Assembly (NCBI GenBank): GCA_035495815.1
Contig: DATJFH010000213.1
Span: 1 to 44,392 of the forward strand
Source: DATJFH01 sp035495815
GTDB taxonomy: Bacteria; Acidobacteriota; Terriglobia; Bryobacterales; Bryobacteraceae
Direction of reading: 5' to 3'
DNA: 44,392 nucleotides
Shown here: one piece after another, positions 24,988 through 33,321 of the stretch
How the letters are laid out: every line of letters begins with the position of its first letter
Position numbering within the stretch: the stretch's first letter is position 1
Made by a program: the position numbers and the translations under genes
Notes under the pieces: model-generated
What the model was told of the DNA's origin: nothing
Databases searched by the model: none
What the model saw: only the letters and a program-made list of their open reading frames with translations

Positions 24988-27951
24988 ATGGACGAAGAAC
25001 GCCAGGAACGAATCCGTTATTACACATTCGCCGCGTTCGTTGGGGCCCTTCTGCTGCTCAACGTGACCGGCGTGTGGAAAACGGTCTTCGGCATCGACAC
25101 CGCCGCTATCATTACCCTGCTGGCCGGCTACAAGACCTTCCACAACTCCATCTCCTCGCTGCTCGAGAAGCGCATCTCGGCCGACATCGCGCTGTGCATC
25201 GCCGTCATCGCCGCCCTCTCGGTGGGTGAGTACCTGGCGGCGGCCGAGGCCATGTTCATCGTGCTGGTCGGCGAGGGCCTCGAATCCTACGCCGCCGGAC
25301 GCACGGAAGCCGCCATCCTCAAGTTCGTCGAGCATCTTCCCCGCCGGGCGCGCGTGTTGCGGGAGGGCCAGGAGTACGATGTTCCAGCCGAGTCGCTGCT
25401 GCCGGGCGAAGTGATCGTGGTCCGGGCCTCGGAGCGTATTGCGGCCGACGGCGTGATCGAAACAGGCACGTCTTCGATCTACGAGAGCTCCCTCACCGGC
25501 GAGCCGCTGCCGCGCGACAAACAGCCCGGCGACGAAGTTTTCTCGGGCACGCTGAATGGGAACGCCCTGCTGCATATCCGGGTGACCCGCGCCGGCTCGG
25601 AGACAACGCTGGCCCGCGTCATCGCCCTGGTCAAGGAGGCCAAGGAGCGTCCGGCCCCCGTCGAGCGCGCCGCCGACCGCTACGCCAAATACTTCCTGCC
25701 GGCCCTGCTGCTAGCGGCTGCCCTGACGTTCTACTTCACCGGGAACTGGCTGCGAACGGTGGCGGTGCTCATCGTGGCCTGCCCGTGCGCGCTGATTCTG
25801 GCCACACCCACCGCCATGGTGGCGGCCATCGGCGGTCTGGCGCGCCGGGGCATCCTGGTGCGCAGCGGATCGATTCTGGAACTGGCGGCCAAGGTGGATA
25901 CCGTCATTTTCGACAAGACCGGCACCGTCACCGAAGGTTGCTTCGAGATTGTTCGCATCATCGCGCTCGATCGCGACGAAGGGGAGCTGCTGGGGCTTGC
26001 GGCGGCCGCGGAGCAAGGCTCCGACCACCCGCTGGCGCGCATCATTGTCGAGCAGGCCCACTTGAGGAAGGCGCGCATTCCGGCGTGCTCCAACGCCAGC
26101 GTGGTCCCCGGCCGCGGCGCGGAGTGCGCGGTCGGGACCCGCACCGTCCGCGCCGGGAACACGGCTTTCCTGGCCGAGAACGGCGTCGAGAACACGGAAT
26201 CGCTCCTGGCCGAGGCGGACCGTCTGGGGGCTACGGCGGTCCTGGTCTCCGACGGCCCCCGCCTGGCCGGCGCCATCCTGCTCCGGGACCGGCTGCGCGA
26301 GGGCGCGGCCGAAGCCGTCAGCATGCTGCAATCGCTGCAGATCGGCAACCTGGTGATGCTGACCGGCGACCGCCGCCGCGCGGCCGAAGCGATCGCCCGG
26401 GAGCTCGGCGTCACCACCGTGGAGGCCGAACTGCTGCCCGAGGAGAAGCTGGAGCGGGTCCGGCAGCTGGCTTCGCAGGGCCGCTCGGTGGCCATGATCG
26501 GGGACGGCATCAACGACGCTCCGGCGCTCGCCGCGGCGCAAGTGGGCGTGGCCGTGGCCGGCGCGGCCGATATCACCGCCGAAGCCGCCGACGTCGTCTA
26601 CCTGCCGCATTCACTCGAAAAGCTGCCGCGGCTGTTCGAGGTCAGCCAGCGCGCCGTCACCACCGCCTGGCAGAACATTTTCCTGTTCGCCGGCGCCGTG
26701 AACCTGATCGCGGTCGTGCTGGCGGCCACCGGCAAGCTCGGACCCATTGCCGCCGCCTTCACGCACCAGATCTCGTCGTTTTTGGTGATGATGAATTCGC
26801 TACGGCTGCTGCGCGTGGAGCGCGCCGGCAGCTCGCGCCTGACCCGGCTGATCGAGGATTCCCCGATCCCGGGCTGGTGGCGGCGGATGAAGGAAGTCGA
26901 CGTGCCTTCCCAGTTCGGCAGGCTGGTCGAGCGGCGCCGCGAATGGGCTAGGCCGGCCTTGTACGCGCTGCTGGCGTTCGTCGCGCTGAACGGGTTCTAC
27001 ATGCTGGGCCCCGACGAAGCCGGGGTGATCGAGCGTTTCGGCAAGAAGGTCCTGCCCTACAGCGAGCCGGGGTTGCACTATAAGATGCCCTGGCCCATCG
27101 AGCGTCTGACCCGCATTCAGGCGCGCCGCGTGCGGGTGGTCGAGATCGGCTTCCGCTCCACTTCCGCTTCCCCCGACACCGAGCCGGCGGCCTACGAGTG
27201 GAACGTGCAGCACCGCTCCGGACGCTTCCAGCGCAAGCCGGAGGAGGCGCTCATGCTCAGCGGGGACCAGAACATGATCGAGCTGAACGCCACCATTCAC
27301 TATCGCCTCTCCCGCCCCGAGGACTTTCTGTTCCGCCAGTTGGACGGGGAAGCGACGGTGCGGGCGGCGGCCGAATCGGTGATGCAGGGCATCGCCACCG
27401 AAACGGCCATCGACGATCTGCTCACCATCGGCAGGCAGGCCGTCGAGCAGAAAGCGCACAAGGAATTGCAGGCCCGGATGGACCGCTACAATACCGGGGT
27501 CGAAGTTTTGCGCATCAAGCTGCAGGACGTGCATCCGTCGCTCGAAGTGGTGGACGCCTTCCGCGACGTCTCCGGCGCCTACGAAGAGAAGAATCGCATG
27601 GTGAACGAGGCGGAAGGTTATCGCAACGAGCAGGTGGCGCTGGCCCGCGGCAATGCCAAGGCGAGCCTGCAGGCAGCCGCGGCTTACAATCTGGGGCGGG
27701 TCAACCGCGCCGCCGGCGACGCCACAAGGTTCAATTCCCGCGAACAGGCGTTCCGCGCCGCGCCCGGCCCCACCGAGACGCGCCTGTACCTCGAAACAAT
27801 GGAGCAGGTGCTCCCCGGCAAGAAGAAGCTGATCCTCGATCAGAGCAAAGGCCGACGGCAGTTGTTCATGCTCGAAGACGGCGTGACCATCGGGCCTGCT
27901 TCGGCGCCCATGATCGCGCCCCAGCAACCCAGGTTCCGCGAGGAAGAATAA
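24988..27951 (+). CDS. P1B-type cation-transporting ATPase fused to an HflK-like SPFH protein
   Basis: One uninterrupted 987-residue frame. Residues 1-610 are a complete P1B ATPase: membrane helices at about 9-29, 34-53, 64-86 and 87-103, actuator loop with SLTGEP (168-173), helices 236-251 and 256-278 with C265-P-C267, phosphorylation site D309-KTGT, HP (347-348), GDGIND (505-510) and two last helices (about 564-603). No N-terminal CxxC metal-binding domain is present. A charged linker (610-652) leads to another membrane helix (656-672) and an SPFH/HflK domain (673 to about 880; ERFGKKVLPYSEPGLHYKMP, SGDQNMIELNATIHYRL) with a coiled-coil tail. It is the first gene of a four-gene operon; hflC follows after 4 bases. 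The fusion is supported by the single frame and by the following SPFH genes. The transported metal is unknown. Confidence 0.9.
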   Translation: MDEERQERIRYYTFAAFVGALLLLNVTGVWKTVFGIDTAAIITLLAGYKTFHNSISSLLEKRISADIALCIAVIAALSVGEYLAAAEAMFIVLVGEGLESYAAGRTEAAILKFVEHLPRRARVLREGQEYDVPAESLLPGEVIVVRASERIAADGVIETGTSSIYESSLTGEPLPRDKQPGDEVFSGTLNGNALLHIRVTRAGSETTLARVIALVKEAKERPAPVERAADRYAKYFLPALLLAAALTFYFTGNWLRTVAVLIVACPCALILATPTAMVAAIGGLARRGILVRSGSILELAAKVDTVIFDKTGTVTEGCFEIVRIIALDRDEGELLGLAAAAEQGSDHPLARIIVEQAHLRKARIPACSNASVVPGRGAECAVGTRTVRAGNTAFLAENGVENTESLLAEADRLGATAVLVSDGPRLAGAILLRDRLREGAAEAVSMLQSLQIGNLVMLTGDRRRAAEAIARELGVTTVEAELLPEEKLERVRQLASQGRSVAMIGDGINDAPALAAAQVGVAVAGAADITAEAADVVYLPHSLEKLPRLFEVSQRAVTTAWQNIFLFAGAVNLIAVVLAATGKLGPIAAAFTHQISSFLVMMNSLRLLRVERAGSSRLTRLIEDSPIPGWWRRMKEVDVPSQFGRLVERRREWARPALYALLAFVALNGFYMLGPDEAGVIERFGKKVLPYSEPGLHYKMPWPIERLTRIQARRVRVVEIGFRSTSASPDTEPAAYEWNVQHRSGRFQRKPEEALMLSGDQNMIELNATIHYRLSRPEDFLFRQLDGEATVRAAAESVMQGIATETAIDDLLTIGRQAVEQKAHKELQARMDRYNTGVEVLRIKLQDVHPSLEVVDAFRDVSGAYEEKNRMVNEAEGYRNEQVALARGNAKASLQAAAAYNLGRVNRAAGDATRFNSREQAFRAAPGPTETRLYLETMEQVLPGKKKLILDQSKGRRQLFMLEDGVTIGPASAPMIAPQQPRFREEE

Positions 27952-27955
27952 GAAA

Positions 27956-28843
27956 ATGGAACGTTACAGGAAGTACTACCCGGCCGGGCTGGCCGTCATC
28001 GCGCTCATCGTTTTGTACGCCACTTTCATGTCCGTGCGCGAGACCGAATTCGTCCTCATCACCCAGTTCGGCCGTCCGGTTCGCACCATAACCGAGGCCG
28101 GACTGCACGTCAAATGGCCGTTTCAAACGGCGATCGTCTTCGACCGCCGGCTGCGGGTCTACAATCCGCGGCCGTCCGAATTCCTGACCCGCGACAAGAA
28201 GAACATCGTCATCGAGAATTATGTCGCCTGGAAGATCAAGGACCCGGAGCGGTTCGTGCAGACGGTCGGCGACCCGATCGCGGCCGAGATGCGGCTGCAC
28301 GACATCATCTGGTCCGGCCTCTCGGCGGCGCTGGGCACGCATGATCTGGACTCGATCGTGTCGGTGAGCCCGGACAAGATCCAGGCCGCCCACATGCTCG
28401 ACAACCTGACTTCGCTCACCGACCGCGCCGCGCTCGAGCAGTACGGCATCAACGTGGTGGACGTCCGGATCAAGCGCCTGAACCTGCCCGAGCAGAACAA
28501 GCAGAGCGTCTACGCGCGCATGCGGGCCGAGCGCGAGCGCATCGCGCGCCAGTACCGCGCCGAGGGTGAGGAGCAGGCGCTCAGCATCCGCGCGGACGCC
28601 GACCGCCAGCGCGAGGAGATCCTCTCGGTCGCTTACAAGCAGGCCGAGAAAACGAAGGGAGAAGGCGACGCCGAATCGACGCGAATCTACGGCCAGGCGT
28701 ATTCCAGGAATCCCAAACTCTACAAGCTGCTGCGGACCCTCGAGGCCTACAAGAAGATCCTGGACGACAAGACCACGGCCATTCTCAGCTCCGATTCCGA
28801 GCTGCTGCGTGTGCTGACCAGGGGGCAGAGCGGCGCGCAATGA
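27956..28843 (+). CDS. hflC: HflC-like SPFH protein
   Basis: A 295-residue SPFH/band-7 membrane protein. It has one N-terminal membrane helix (residues 9-27) and the HflC pattern: ETEFVLITQFGRPVRTITEAG, HVKWPFQTAIVFDRRLRVYN, RDKKNIVIENYVAWKI, then the long helix (RMRAERERIARQYRAEGEEQ) used for cage assembly. In E. coli, HflC and HflK build a membrane cage around the FtsH protease and modulate it. Here it lies 4 bases after the ATPase-HflK fusion and overlaps the next gene by ATGA. It is expected to partner the SPFH part of the fusion and the second HflK-like protein. Confidence 0.92.
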   Translation: MERYRKYYPAGLAVIALIVLYATFMSVRETEFVLITQFGRPVRTITEAGLHVKWPFQTAIVFDRRLRVYNPRPSEFLTRDKKNIVIENYVAWKIKDPERFVQTVGDPIAAEMRLHDIIWSGLSAALGTHDLDSIVSVSPDKIQAAHMLDNLTSLTDRAALEQYGINVVDVRIKRLNLPEQNKQSVYARMRAERERIARQYRAEGEEQALSIRADADRQREEILSVAYKQAEKTKGEGDAESTRIYGQAYSRNPKLYKLLRTLEAYKKILDDKTTAILSSDSELLRVLTRGQSGAQ

Positions 28844-29823
28844 GCATCATCGACATCGCGCCCGTTGTCGAGAGGCCGGCGCCCGTCCTTCCCCAGTGGG
28901 TGAGCCGCGCCCGGCAGGCGGGTCTGGCTCTGCTGGCGCTGTGGCTGCTGACCAGCGTGTACCTGGTGGCGCCGGAACAGCAGGCGGTGGTCACCCGGTT
29001 CGGGGCCGTGGTGGAGCCGCGCGTCCTGCCCGGACTGCACATCGCGCTTCCCTGGCCCATCGACCAGGTCACCAAGCTCAAGGTGCAGCAGCTGCAGCGC
29101 CTGGTGGTCGGAGGCGACATTCCGGACGGCGTCCTCGGCCGCACGCAGCCGCTGCAATCGCAGTGGATCACAGGCGATCAGAACATCATCAACATGCGCG
29201 TCGTGGTGCAGTATTCGGTCTCCGTTCCGTCGGAATACCTGTTCCAGTCGCAGGACGTGGCCCGGGCGGTGGGCGCGGCCGTCGAATCCGAAATGGCCCG
29301 CCGTATCGCCACCCGCAACGTGGACGCCGTCCTCACCACCGAGAAGGCCGCCATCCAGGAAGAGGTGCGCGCGGCGTCGCAGAAGCGCATCAACGATTAC
29401 CGCTCCGGCGTCCTGCTTTCGACCATCAACATCGAGAGCGTGACGCCGCCGCCCGAAGCCGCCGATTCGTTCCGCGACGTGGCCAGCGCGCGCGCCGACG
29501 CGGTCCGCATCGTGAACCAGGCCGAGGGCTATGCCAACGACGTCATCCCCAAGGCGCGCGGCGAAGCACGGCAGCTGATCGAGGAGTCCGAAGCCTACAA
29601 GCAGAAGAAGACCAACGAGGCGTCCGGCGACGCCGACCGGTTCTCGCAGCTCGCCGCCGAGTATTCCAAAGCGGCCCAGGTCACCGGCGACCGGCTCTAT
29701 ACGGAGGCCATGGAGCAGATCCTGCCCAGGATCAAGAAAATGATCGTGGACAAGAACGGCAGCCTCGACCTCACCATCATTCGTAAAGGCGATCCGCCGC
29801 CCGCCGCCGCTCCGAAGAAATGA
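28840..29823 (+). CDS. Second HflK-like SPFH protein
   Basis: A 327-residue SPFH protein. A short cytoplasmic tail is followed by a membrane helix (residues 27-45, AGLALLALWLLTSVYLVAPE) and the SPFH domain: EQQAVVTRFGAVVEPRVLPG, HIALPWPIDQVTKLKV, ITGDQNIINMRVVVQYSV, then a helical region and a conserved C-terminal EAMEQILPRIKKMIVDKNG. It resembles HflK more than HflC (the GDQNIINMRVVVQY strand) and parallels the SPFH half of the fusion protein, so the operon encodes three SPFH subunits. The ATG overlaps the hflC stop and its own stop overlaps the next gene (ATGA). Confidence 0.9.
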   Translation: MSIIDIAPVVERPAPVLPQWVSRARQAGLALLALWLLTSVYLVAPEQQAVVTRFGAVVEPRVLPGLHIALPWPIDQVTKLKVQQLQRLVVGGDIPDGVLGRTQPLQSQWITGDQNIINMRVVVQYSVSVPSEYLFQSQDVARAVGAAVESEMARRIATRNVDAVLTTEKAAIQEEVRAASQKRINDYRSGVLLSTINIESVTPPPEAADSFRDVASARADAVRIVNQAEGYANDVIPKARGEARQLIEESEAYKQKKTNEASGDADRFSQLAAEYSKAAQVTGDRLYTEAMEQILPRIKKMIVDKNGSLDLTIIRKGDPPPAAAPKK

Positions 29824-30329
29824 CCAAGGAGCGCAAGACGCAGATCGTCACCGTGGTGGTGCTGGCAGCGGCCTTCGGCGTGGTGCTGGCGCAGAAGACG
29901 GGCTGGAAATTGTCCGACGTGAAGATGGCCGACATCGTCCAGCCCTCCGCGCCGAAGCCGGAGCCCTCGCCGCAGGACGCCATTTACGCCATGCTGGACG
30001 CCGCGCGCATCGGCGACGTAAAAGCGTACATGGCCAGCTACACAGGCCAGATGGATTCGGCGCTCAAGCAGTCCCTGGCCGAGACCACCGAAGCCGGGTT
30101 CGCGAAGTACCTGAAGGACTCCAACGCCGCCGTGAAAGGGATCGCCATCTCCGAGCCGCAGACCCTGACGGACCGGGAGGTCAAGGTGCGGGTCGAGTAC
30201 GTCTATCAGGATCGCAACGAAGCGCAGACCATGTATCTCGAGAAAGGCCCTTCGGGCTGGAAGATCGCCCGCATCGACGGCGCGGAGCGGGTGAAGACGC
30301 TGGTGCCCTATGGCACTCCGGTGCAGTAG
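29820..30329 (+). CDS. Membrane-anchored protein closing the SPFH operon
   Basis: A 169-residue protein of unknown function. It has one N-terminal membrane segment (residues 7-24, TQIVTVVVLAAAFGVVLA), a proline-rich spacer (about 41-52) and a globular domain (53-160) with the look of an NTF2/DUF4878-like fold: an alpha-helical start (QDAIYAMLDAARIGDVKAYM) and a sheet ending in SGWKIARIDG. The topology puts the domain on the outer face together with the SPFH domains. The ATG overlaps the preceding stop, so it belongs to the complex-encoding unit. It converges on the coiled-coil gene with 3 bases between stops. Confidence 0.78.
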   Translation: MTKERKTQIVTVVVLAAAFGVVLAQKTGWKLSDVKMADIVQPSAPKPEPSPQDAIYAMLDAARIGDVKAYMASYTGQMDSALKQSLAETTEAGFAKYLKDSNAAVKGIAISEPQTLTDREVKVRVEYVYQDRNEAQTMYLEKGPSGWKIARIDGAERVKTLVPYGTPVQ

Positions 30330-30332
30330 TTC

Positions 30333-30749
30333 TCAGCGGCCGTTGGTGTTTCGCCGGCCAAGCTGTTCGAGCAGCCGCTCGAATTTCGCGTCGCTCTTCT
30401 CCATGCGCGCATCGAACTTCTCCATGCGCGCTTCGAACTTCCGCATGCTTTCCCGGAAATCGGCCATGCCCTCTTCGAACTTGTCCATGCGAGCGTCAGC
30501 CCGGGTTTGTGCGTCAATGAGCGCGTTGATTTTGAAATCGGCAGCAGCGTCCCTTTTCGCAACAAACTCAATCCCGTTTCGTAAGAGATCGCCGGTCGCT
30601 TTCAGCTGCTTTTCAACCCGGGTCAAACGCTCATCAAAGCGATCGGCGCGGGCATCGGCGCGGTCCGCCCGCTGATCGGCGCGGTCCGCCCGCTGCTCGG
30701 CCCGGCGCTGCATCCGCACGATTTCCTGGATCGTCTTTTCAACATCCAC
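30333..30749 (-). CDS. Heptad-repeat coiled-coil protein
   Basis: A 138-residue protein that is almost wholly predicted coiled coil. Short tandem repeats are visible: RADRADQRADRADARADR near residues 22-39 and KFEARMEKFDARMEKSDAKF near 108-127. There is no membrane helix or enzymatic motif. The start is GTG 30749, where the heptads begin (MDVEKTIQEIVRMQRRAEQR); the frame continues upstream as antiphase of ttcA and is not coding there. TATACT at 30759-30764 sits 9 bases before the GTG, so the transcript is probably leaderless. Proteins of this kind are common in acidobacteria and cyanobacteria without known role. It is divergent from ttcA. Confidence 0.7.
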   Translation of the reverse strand: MDVEKTIQEIVRMQRRAEQRADRADQRADRADARADRFDERLTRVEKQLKATGDLLRNGIEFVAKRDAAADFKINALIDAQTRADARMDKFEEGMADFRESMRKFEARMEKFDARMEKSDAKFERLLEQLGRRNTNGR

Positions 30750-30758
30750 AATAGTCAA

Positions 30759-30764
30759 AGTATA
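30759..30764 (-). promoter_or_regulatory. -10 element of the coiled-coil gene
   Basis: TATACT on the minus strand, 9 bases before GTG 30749. The spacing places the transcription start at about the first codon. Confidence 0.5.
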
Positions 30765-30788
30765 GCAACCCCGGCCGGCCGGGACGAC

Positions 30789-30794
30789 TATAAT
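30789..30794 (+). promoter_or_regulatory. -10 element of ttcA
   Basis: A perfect TATAAT, 9 bases before GTG 30804. No clear -35. It is divergent from the -10 of the coiled-coil gene 25 bases away. Confidence 0.55.
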
Positions 30795-30803
30795 CAATAC
30801 AGG

Positions 30804-31592
30804 GTGGAAATCGAAAAAACACTGTTGCGCAAGGTCGGGGAGGCCGTGCGCCGCTTCAAAATGATCCGCGATGGCGACCGGGTAGCCGTGGCGCTCTCGG
30901 GCGGCAAGGACTCCCTGACCCTGCTCGAAGCGCTGCTGCTGCTCTCCCGCCGCGCCCCCATCGACTTCTCCGTATGCGCGTTTACCGTCGAGCAGGGCAA
31001 GTTCCTGCGCCCCATCGAGCCGCTCGGCGCCTACCTGAAAGAGCGCGGCATCGACTGGACTTACTACCACGACCGCCCGTCCTTCCGGCTTCTGGAAGAG
31101 CAGCCCGATCATGGATGCGATCTCTGCAGCCGGTACCGGCGGCGCGCCGTCTACGAAATCGCCCGCGGACTCGGCGCCAACGTGATCGCCTTCGGCCATA
31201 CCGCCGACGACTTCTGCGAGTCCCTGCTGCGCAACACGCTGTTCACCGGACGGCTCAGCGCTCTGCCGGCCATCACTCACTCCCGCGATCGTGATTTCCG
31301 GCTCATCCGGCCGCTGGTCTACGTTACCGAGGACATCACGTCGGCTTTCGCCGCATCGCTCGGAGCGCCCGTCATTCCGTGCGGCTGTTCGCAGAAGACC
31401 GGCACGGTACGGCGCACGCTGCGGGATATCTTCCGCGACCTCGAACAGGAGCACCCGGACCTCAAACAGAATATGCTGTCCGCCATGGGCAATCTCAATC
31501 CAGACCGGCTGCTCGACACCCGCTATCTCGATATGGACAAAGGGCCGAAGGAAGCCTCGCCGGAGCTGTTTCCGATCGTCACAGAATTGTAA
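30804..31592 (+). CDS. ttcA: tRNA 2-thiocytidine synthetase (TtcA family)
   Basis: TtcA activates C32 of certain tRNAs with ATP and inserts sulphur, using a [4Fe-4S] cluster. The 262-residue protein has the PP-loop SGGKDS (32-37), the cluster-type cysteines in GCDLCSRYRRR, and a third in CGCSQKTGTVRR. GHTADD in the middle is also typical of the TtcA/TilS superfamily. The start is GTG 30804, directly at the conserved first helix (MEIEKTLLRKVGEAVRRFKM) and probably leaderless. The stop codon overlaps a candidate Pho box for the phosphate operon that follows. Confidence 0.9.
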   Translation: MEIEKTLLRKVGEAVRRFKMIRDGDRVAVALSGGKDSLTLLEALLLLSRRAPIDFSVCAFTVEQGKFLRPIEPLGAYLKERGIDWTYYHDRPSFRLLEEQPDHGCDLCSRYRRRAVYEIARGLGANVIAFGHTADDFCESLLRNTLFTGRLSALPAITHSRDRDFRLIRPLVYVTEDITSAFAASLGAPVIPCGCSQKTGTVRRTLRDIFRDLEQEHPDLKQNMLSAMGNLNPDRLLDTRYLDMDKGPKEASPELFPIVTEL

Positions 31593-31593
31593 C
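31576..31593 (+). promoter_or_regulatory. Candidate Pho box before the DUF47-Pit operon
   Basis: Two 7-base direct repeats, TCGTCAC and TTGTAAC, are separated by four bases (AGAA), the geometry of the PhoB box (CTGTCAT-N4-CTGTCAT). It overlaps the end of ttcA and lies 70 bases before the DUF47 ATG; a -10-like TAAGAT is at 31615-31620. The repeats match the E. coli consensus at 4 of 7 positions each, so this is tentative. Confidence 0.3.
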
Positions 31594-31662
31594 AATACAT
31601 TTGTAGAGACTTGCTAAGATGGATGCTCTCCTGAGCAGTAAGTTCCGCTACGACGAGGAAGT

Positions 31663-32280
31663 ATGAACCTGCTACCGCGCGAAGAAAAGTTCTTCGCCTT
31701 GTTTCTGAAGCAAGTCGAGAATATCTCGGAGGCGTCCCGTTGGATGCTGGAAGGCGCACGCGCCGGAAATTCGCAGCTCGCCAAAGCCAGTGAACAAATC
31801 AAGGCCCTCGAAACCAAGGGCGATGAGATTACCCACGACATTTTCACGCGGCTCAACCAGACCTTCATTACGCCCCTCGATCCGGAAGATATCCAGGCCC
31901 TCTCGGCCAGCCTCGACAACGTTCTGGACGGTATCGAGGACGCCGCGCACCGCATGGTGGCCTACAACCTGGAGCCGGTCACGCCAACCATGCTCGAGCT
32001 GTGCGACATCGTGAACCAGTGCGCGGCCAGCCTGCGCAAGGCGTTCGAGGCTCTCGATCAGAAGAAAGAGAAGGTGATGGAGCACTGTATCGAGATCAAC
32101 CGCCTGGAGAACGAGGCCGACAAGCTCGTCCGCAAGGCGGTAGCCGAGCTGTTCATCCACGAGAAAGACCCCATCACCATCATCAAGCTCAAAGAAGTGT
32201 ACGATTTCCTGGAAGCCACCACCGACTATTGCGAGGACGTGGCCGACACACTCCAGACGGTCGTGGTGAAAAACAGCTAG
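31663..32280 (+). CDS. DUF47 (PhoU-like) phosphate-transport accessory protein
   Basis: A 205-residue all-helical protein of the DUF47/TIGR00153 family, distantly related to PhoU, which pairs with Pit permeases and is thought to regulate or assist them. Typical segments are EEKFFALFLKQVENISEASR at the N-terminus, ALETKGDEITHDIFTRLNQT, DIQALSASLDNVLDGIEDAA and the C-terminal KEVYDFLEATTDYCEDVADT. The acidic clusters are expected to bind metal. It is followed after 3 bases by the Pit gene. The ATG is preceded by GACGAGGAAGT, an acceptable ribosome binding site. Confidence 0.92.
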   Translation: MNLLPREEKFFALFLKQVENISEASRWMLEGARAGNSQLAKASEQIKALETKGDEITHDIFTRLNQTFITPLDPEDIQALSASLDNVLDGIEDAAHRMVAYNLEPVTPTMLELCDIVNQCAASLRKAFEALDQKKEKVMEHCIEINRLENEADKLVRKAVAELFIHEKDPITIIKLKEVYDFLEATTDYCEDVADTLQTVVVKNS

Positions 32281-32283
32281 GGT

Positions 32284-33321
32284 ATGGATTCTACGTTAGC
32301 CCTGGTGGTTATCATCATCGGCATAGCCCTGGTTTTCGATTTCATCAACGGATTTCACGACGCCGCCAATTCGGTCGCCACCGTGGTCGCCACGCAGGTG
32401 CTCAGCCCGGCGCAGGCGGTGATCTGGGCGGCTTTCTTCAATTTCATTGCCGCTTTCACGGCTCTTGCCGTGGGAACGGGCGTGGCCAAGACCGTCGGCG
32501 CGGGCATGGTCAACCTCAAGCTGGTTACACCCTATGTCATTCTGGCCGGACTCATCGGAGCGATCGTATGGGACCTGGTCACCTGGTATTTCGGCCTTCC
32601 CAGCAGTTCGTCCCACGCGTTGATGGGCGGTTATTCCGGCGCCGCCATGGCCCGGGTCGCGCATCTGCGCGGGTTCGATCGCTGTTTTGACGCAATTATC
32701 CCCTCCGGGTGGAACCTCACGCTGATCTCGATCGTGGTGGCCCCCATCCTGGGCCTGTTTGTGGCCTATGGCCTGATGCTGGCGGTGTATTGGATCTTCC
32801 GGCGCTCGAGTCCGCATACCATGGACGTCTATTTCCGGAGGCTGCAGCTGGTCTCGGCGGCCTTCTTCAGCTATTCGCACGGCGCGAACGACGCCATGAA
32901 AACCATGGGGATCATCACCGGAGTCCTGGTGACCGCCGGATACCTGAACAGCTTTCACGTGCCCGTGTGGGTGATCTTCGCCGCGCACACGGCGATCGGC
33001 CTGGGGACGATGAGCGGCGGCTGGCGCATCATTCGCACCATGGGCGCGCGCCTCACCAAGCTCAAGCCGCGCGGCGGATTCTGCGCCGAAACCGGAGCCG
33101 CGATTTCCATCATGCTGGCCACCTGGATCGACCAGCCCGTGTCTACGACGCACGTCATCGCCGGCGCCATCGCGGGCGTGGGCTCGGTGCAGCGCATCAA
33201 GGCCGTGCGCTGGGGACTCGCCACCAACATCGTCTGGGCCTGGGTGCTCACGATTCCCGCCTCGGCGGCGGTCGCCTGGGTCACCTTCGAAATCATCCGC
33301 CTGTTCATCGGCAGCGCATGA
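32284..33321 (+). CDS. pit: Low-affinity inorganic phosphate transporter (Pit family)
   Basis: A 345-residue integral membrane permease that imports metal-phosphate complexes with protons. The two PiT signatures are visible: DFINGFHDAANSVATVVATQ near residue 20 and FFSYSHGANDAMKTMGIITG near 197, with PSSSSHALMGGYSGAA and QPVSTTHVIAGAIAGVGS as the paired loop motifs. The length is typical of bacterial PiT. It follows DUF47 by 3 bases, and its stop overlaps the start of a secreted phosphodiesterase (ATGA), which ties uptake to phosphate release outside the membrane. Confidence 0.95.
   Translation: MDSTLALVVIIIGIALVFDFINGFHDAANSVATVVATQVLSPAQAVIWAAFFNFIAAFTALAVGTGVAKTVGAGMVNLKLVTPYVILAGLIGAIVWDLVTWYFGLPSSSSHALMGGYSGAAMARVAHLRGFDRCFDAIIPSGWNLTLISIVVAPILGLFVAYGLMLAVYWIFRRSSPHTMDVYFRRLQLVSAAFFSYSHGANDAMKTMGIITGVLVTAGYLNSFHVPVWVIFAAHTAIGLGTMSGGWRIIRTMGARLTKLKPRGGFCAETGAAISIMLATWIDQPVSTTHVIAGAIAGVGSVQRIKAVRWGLATNIVWAWVLTIPASAAVAWVTFEIIRLFIGSA

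Noticed and set aside
30750..31595. Upstream extension of the coiled-coil gene over ttcA on the minus strand
   Set aside because: It has no coiled-coil character and mirrors ttcA, which has full family motifs on the plus strand.
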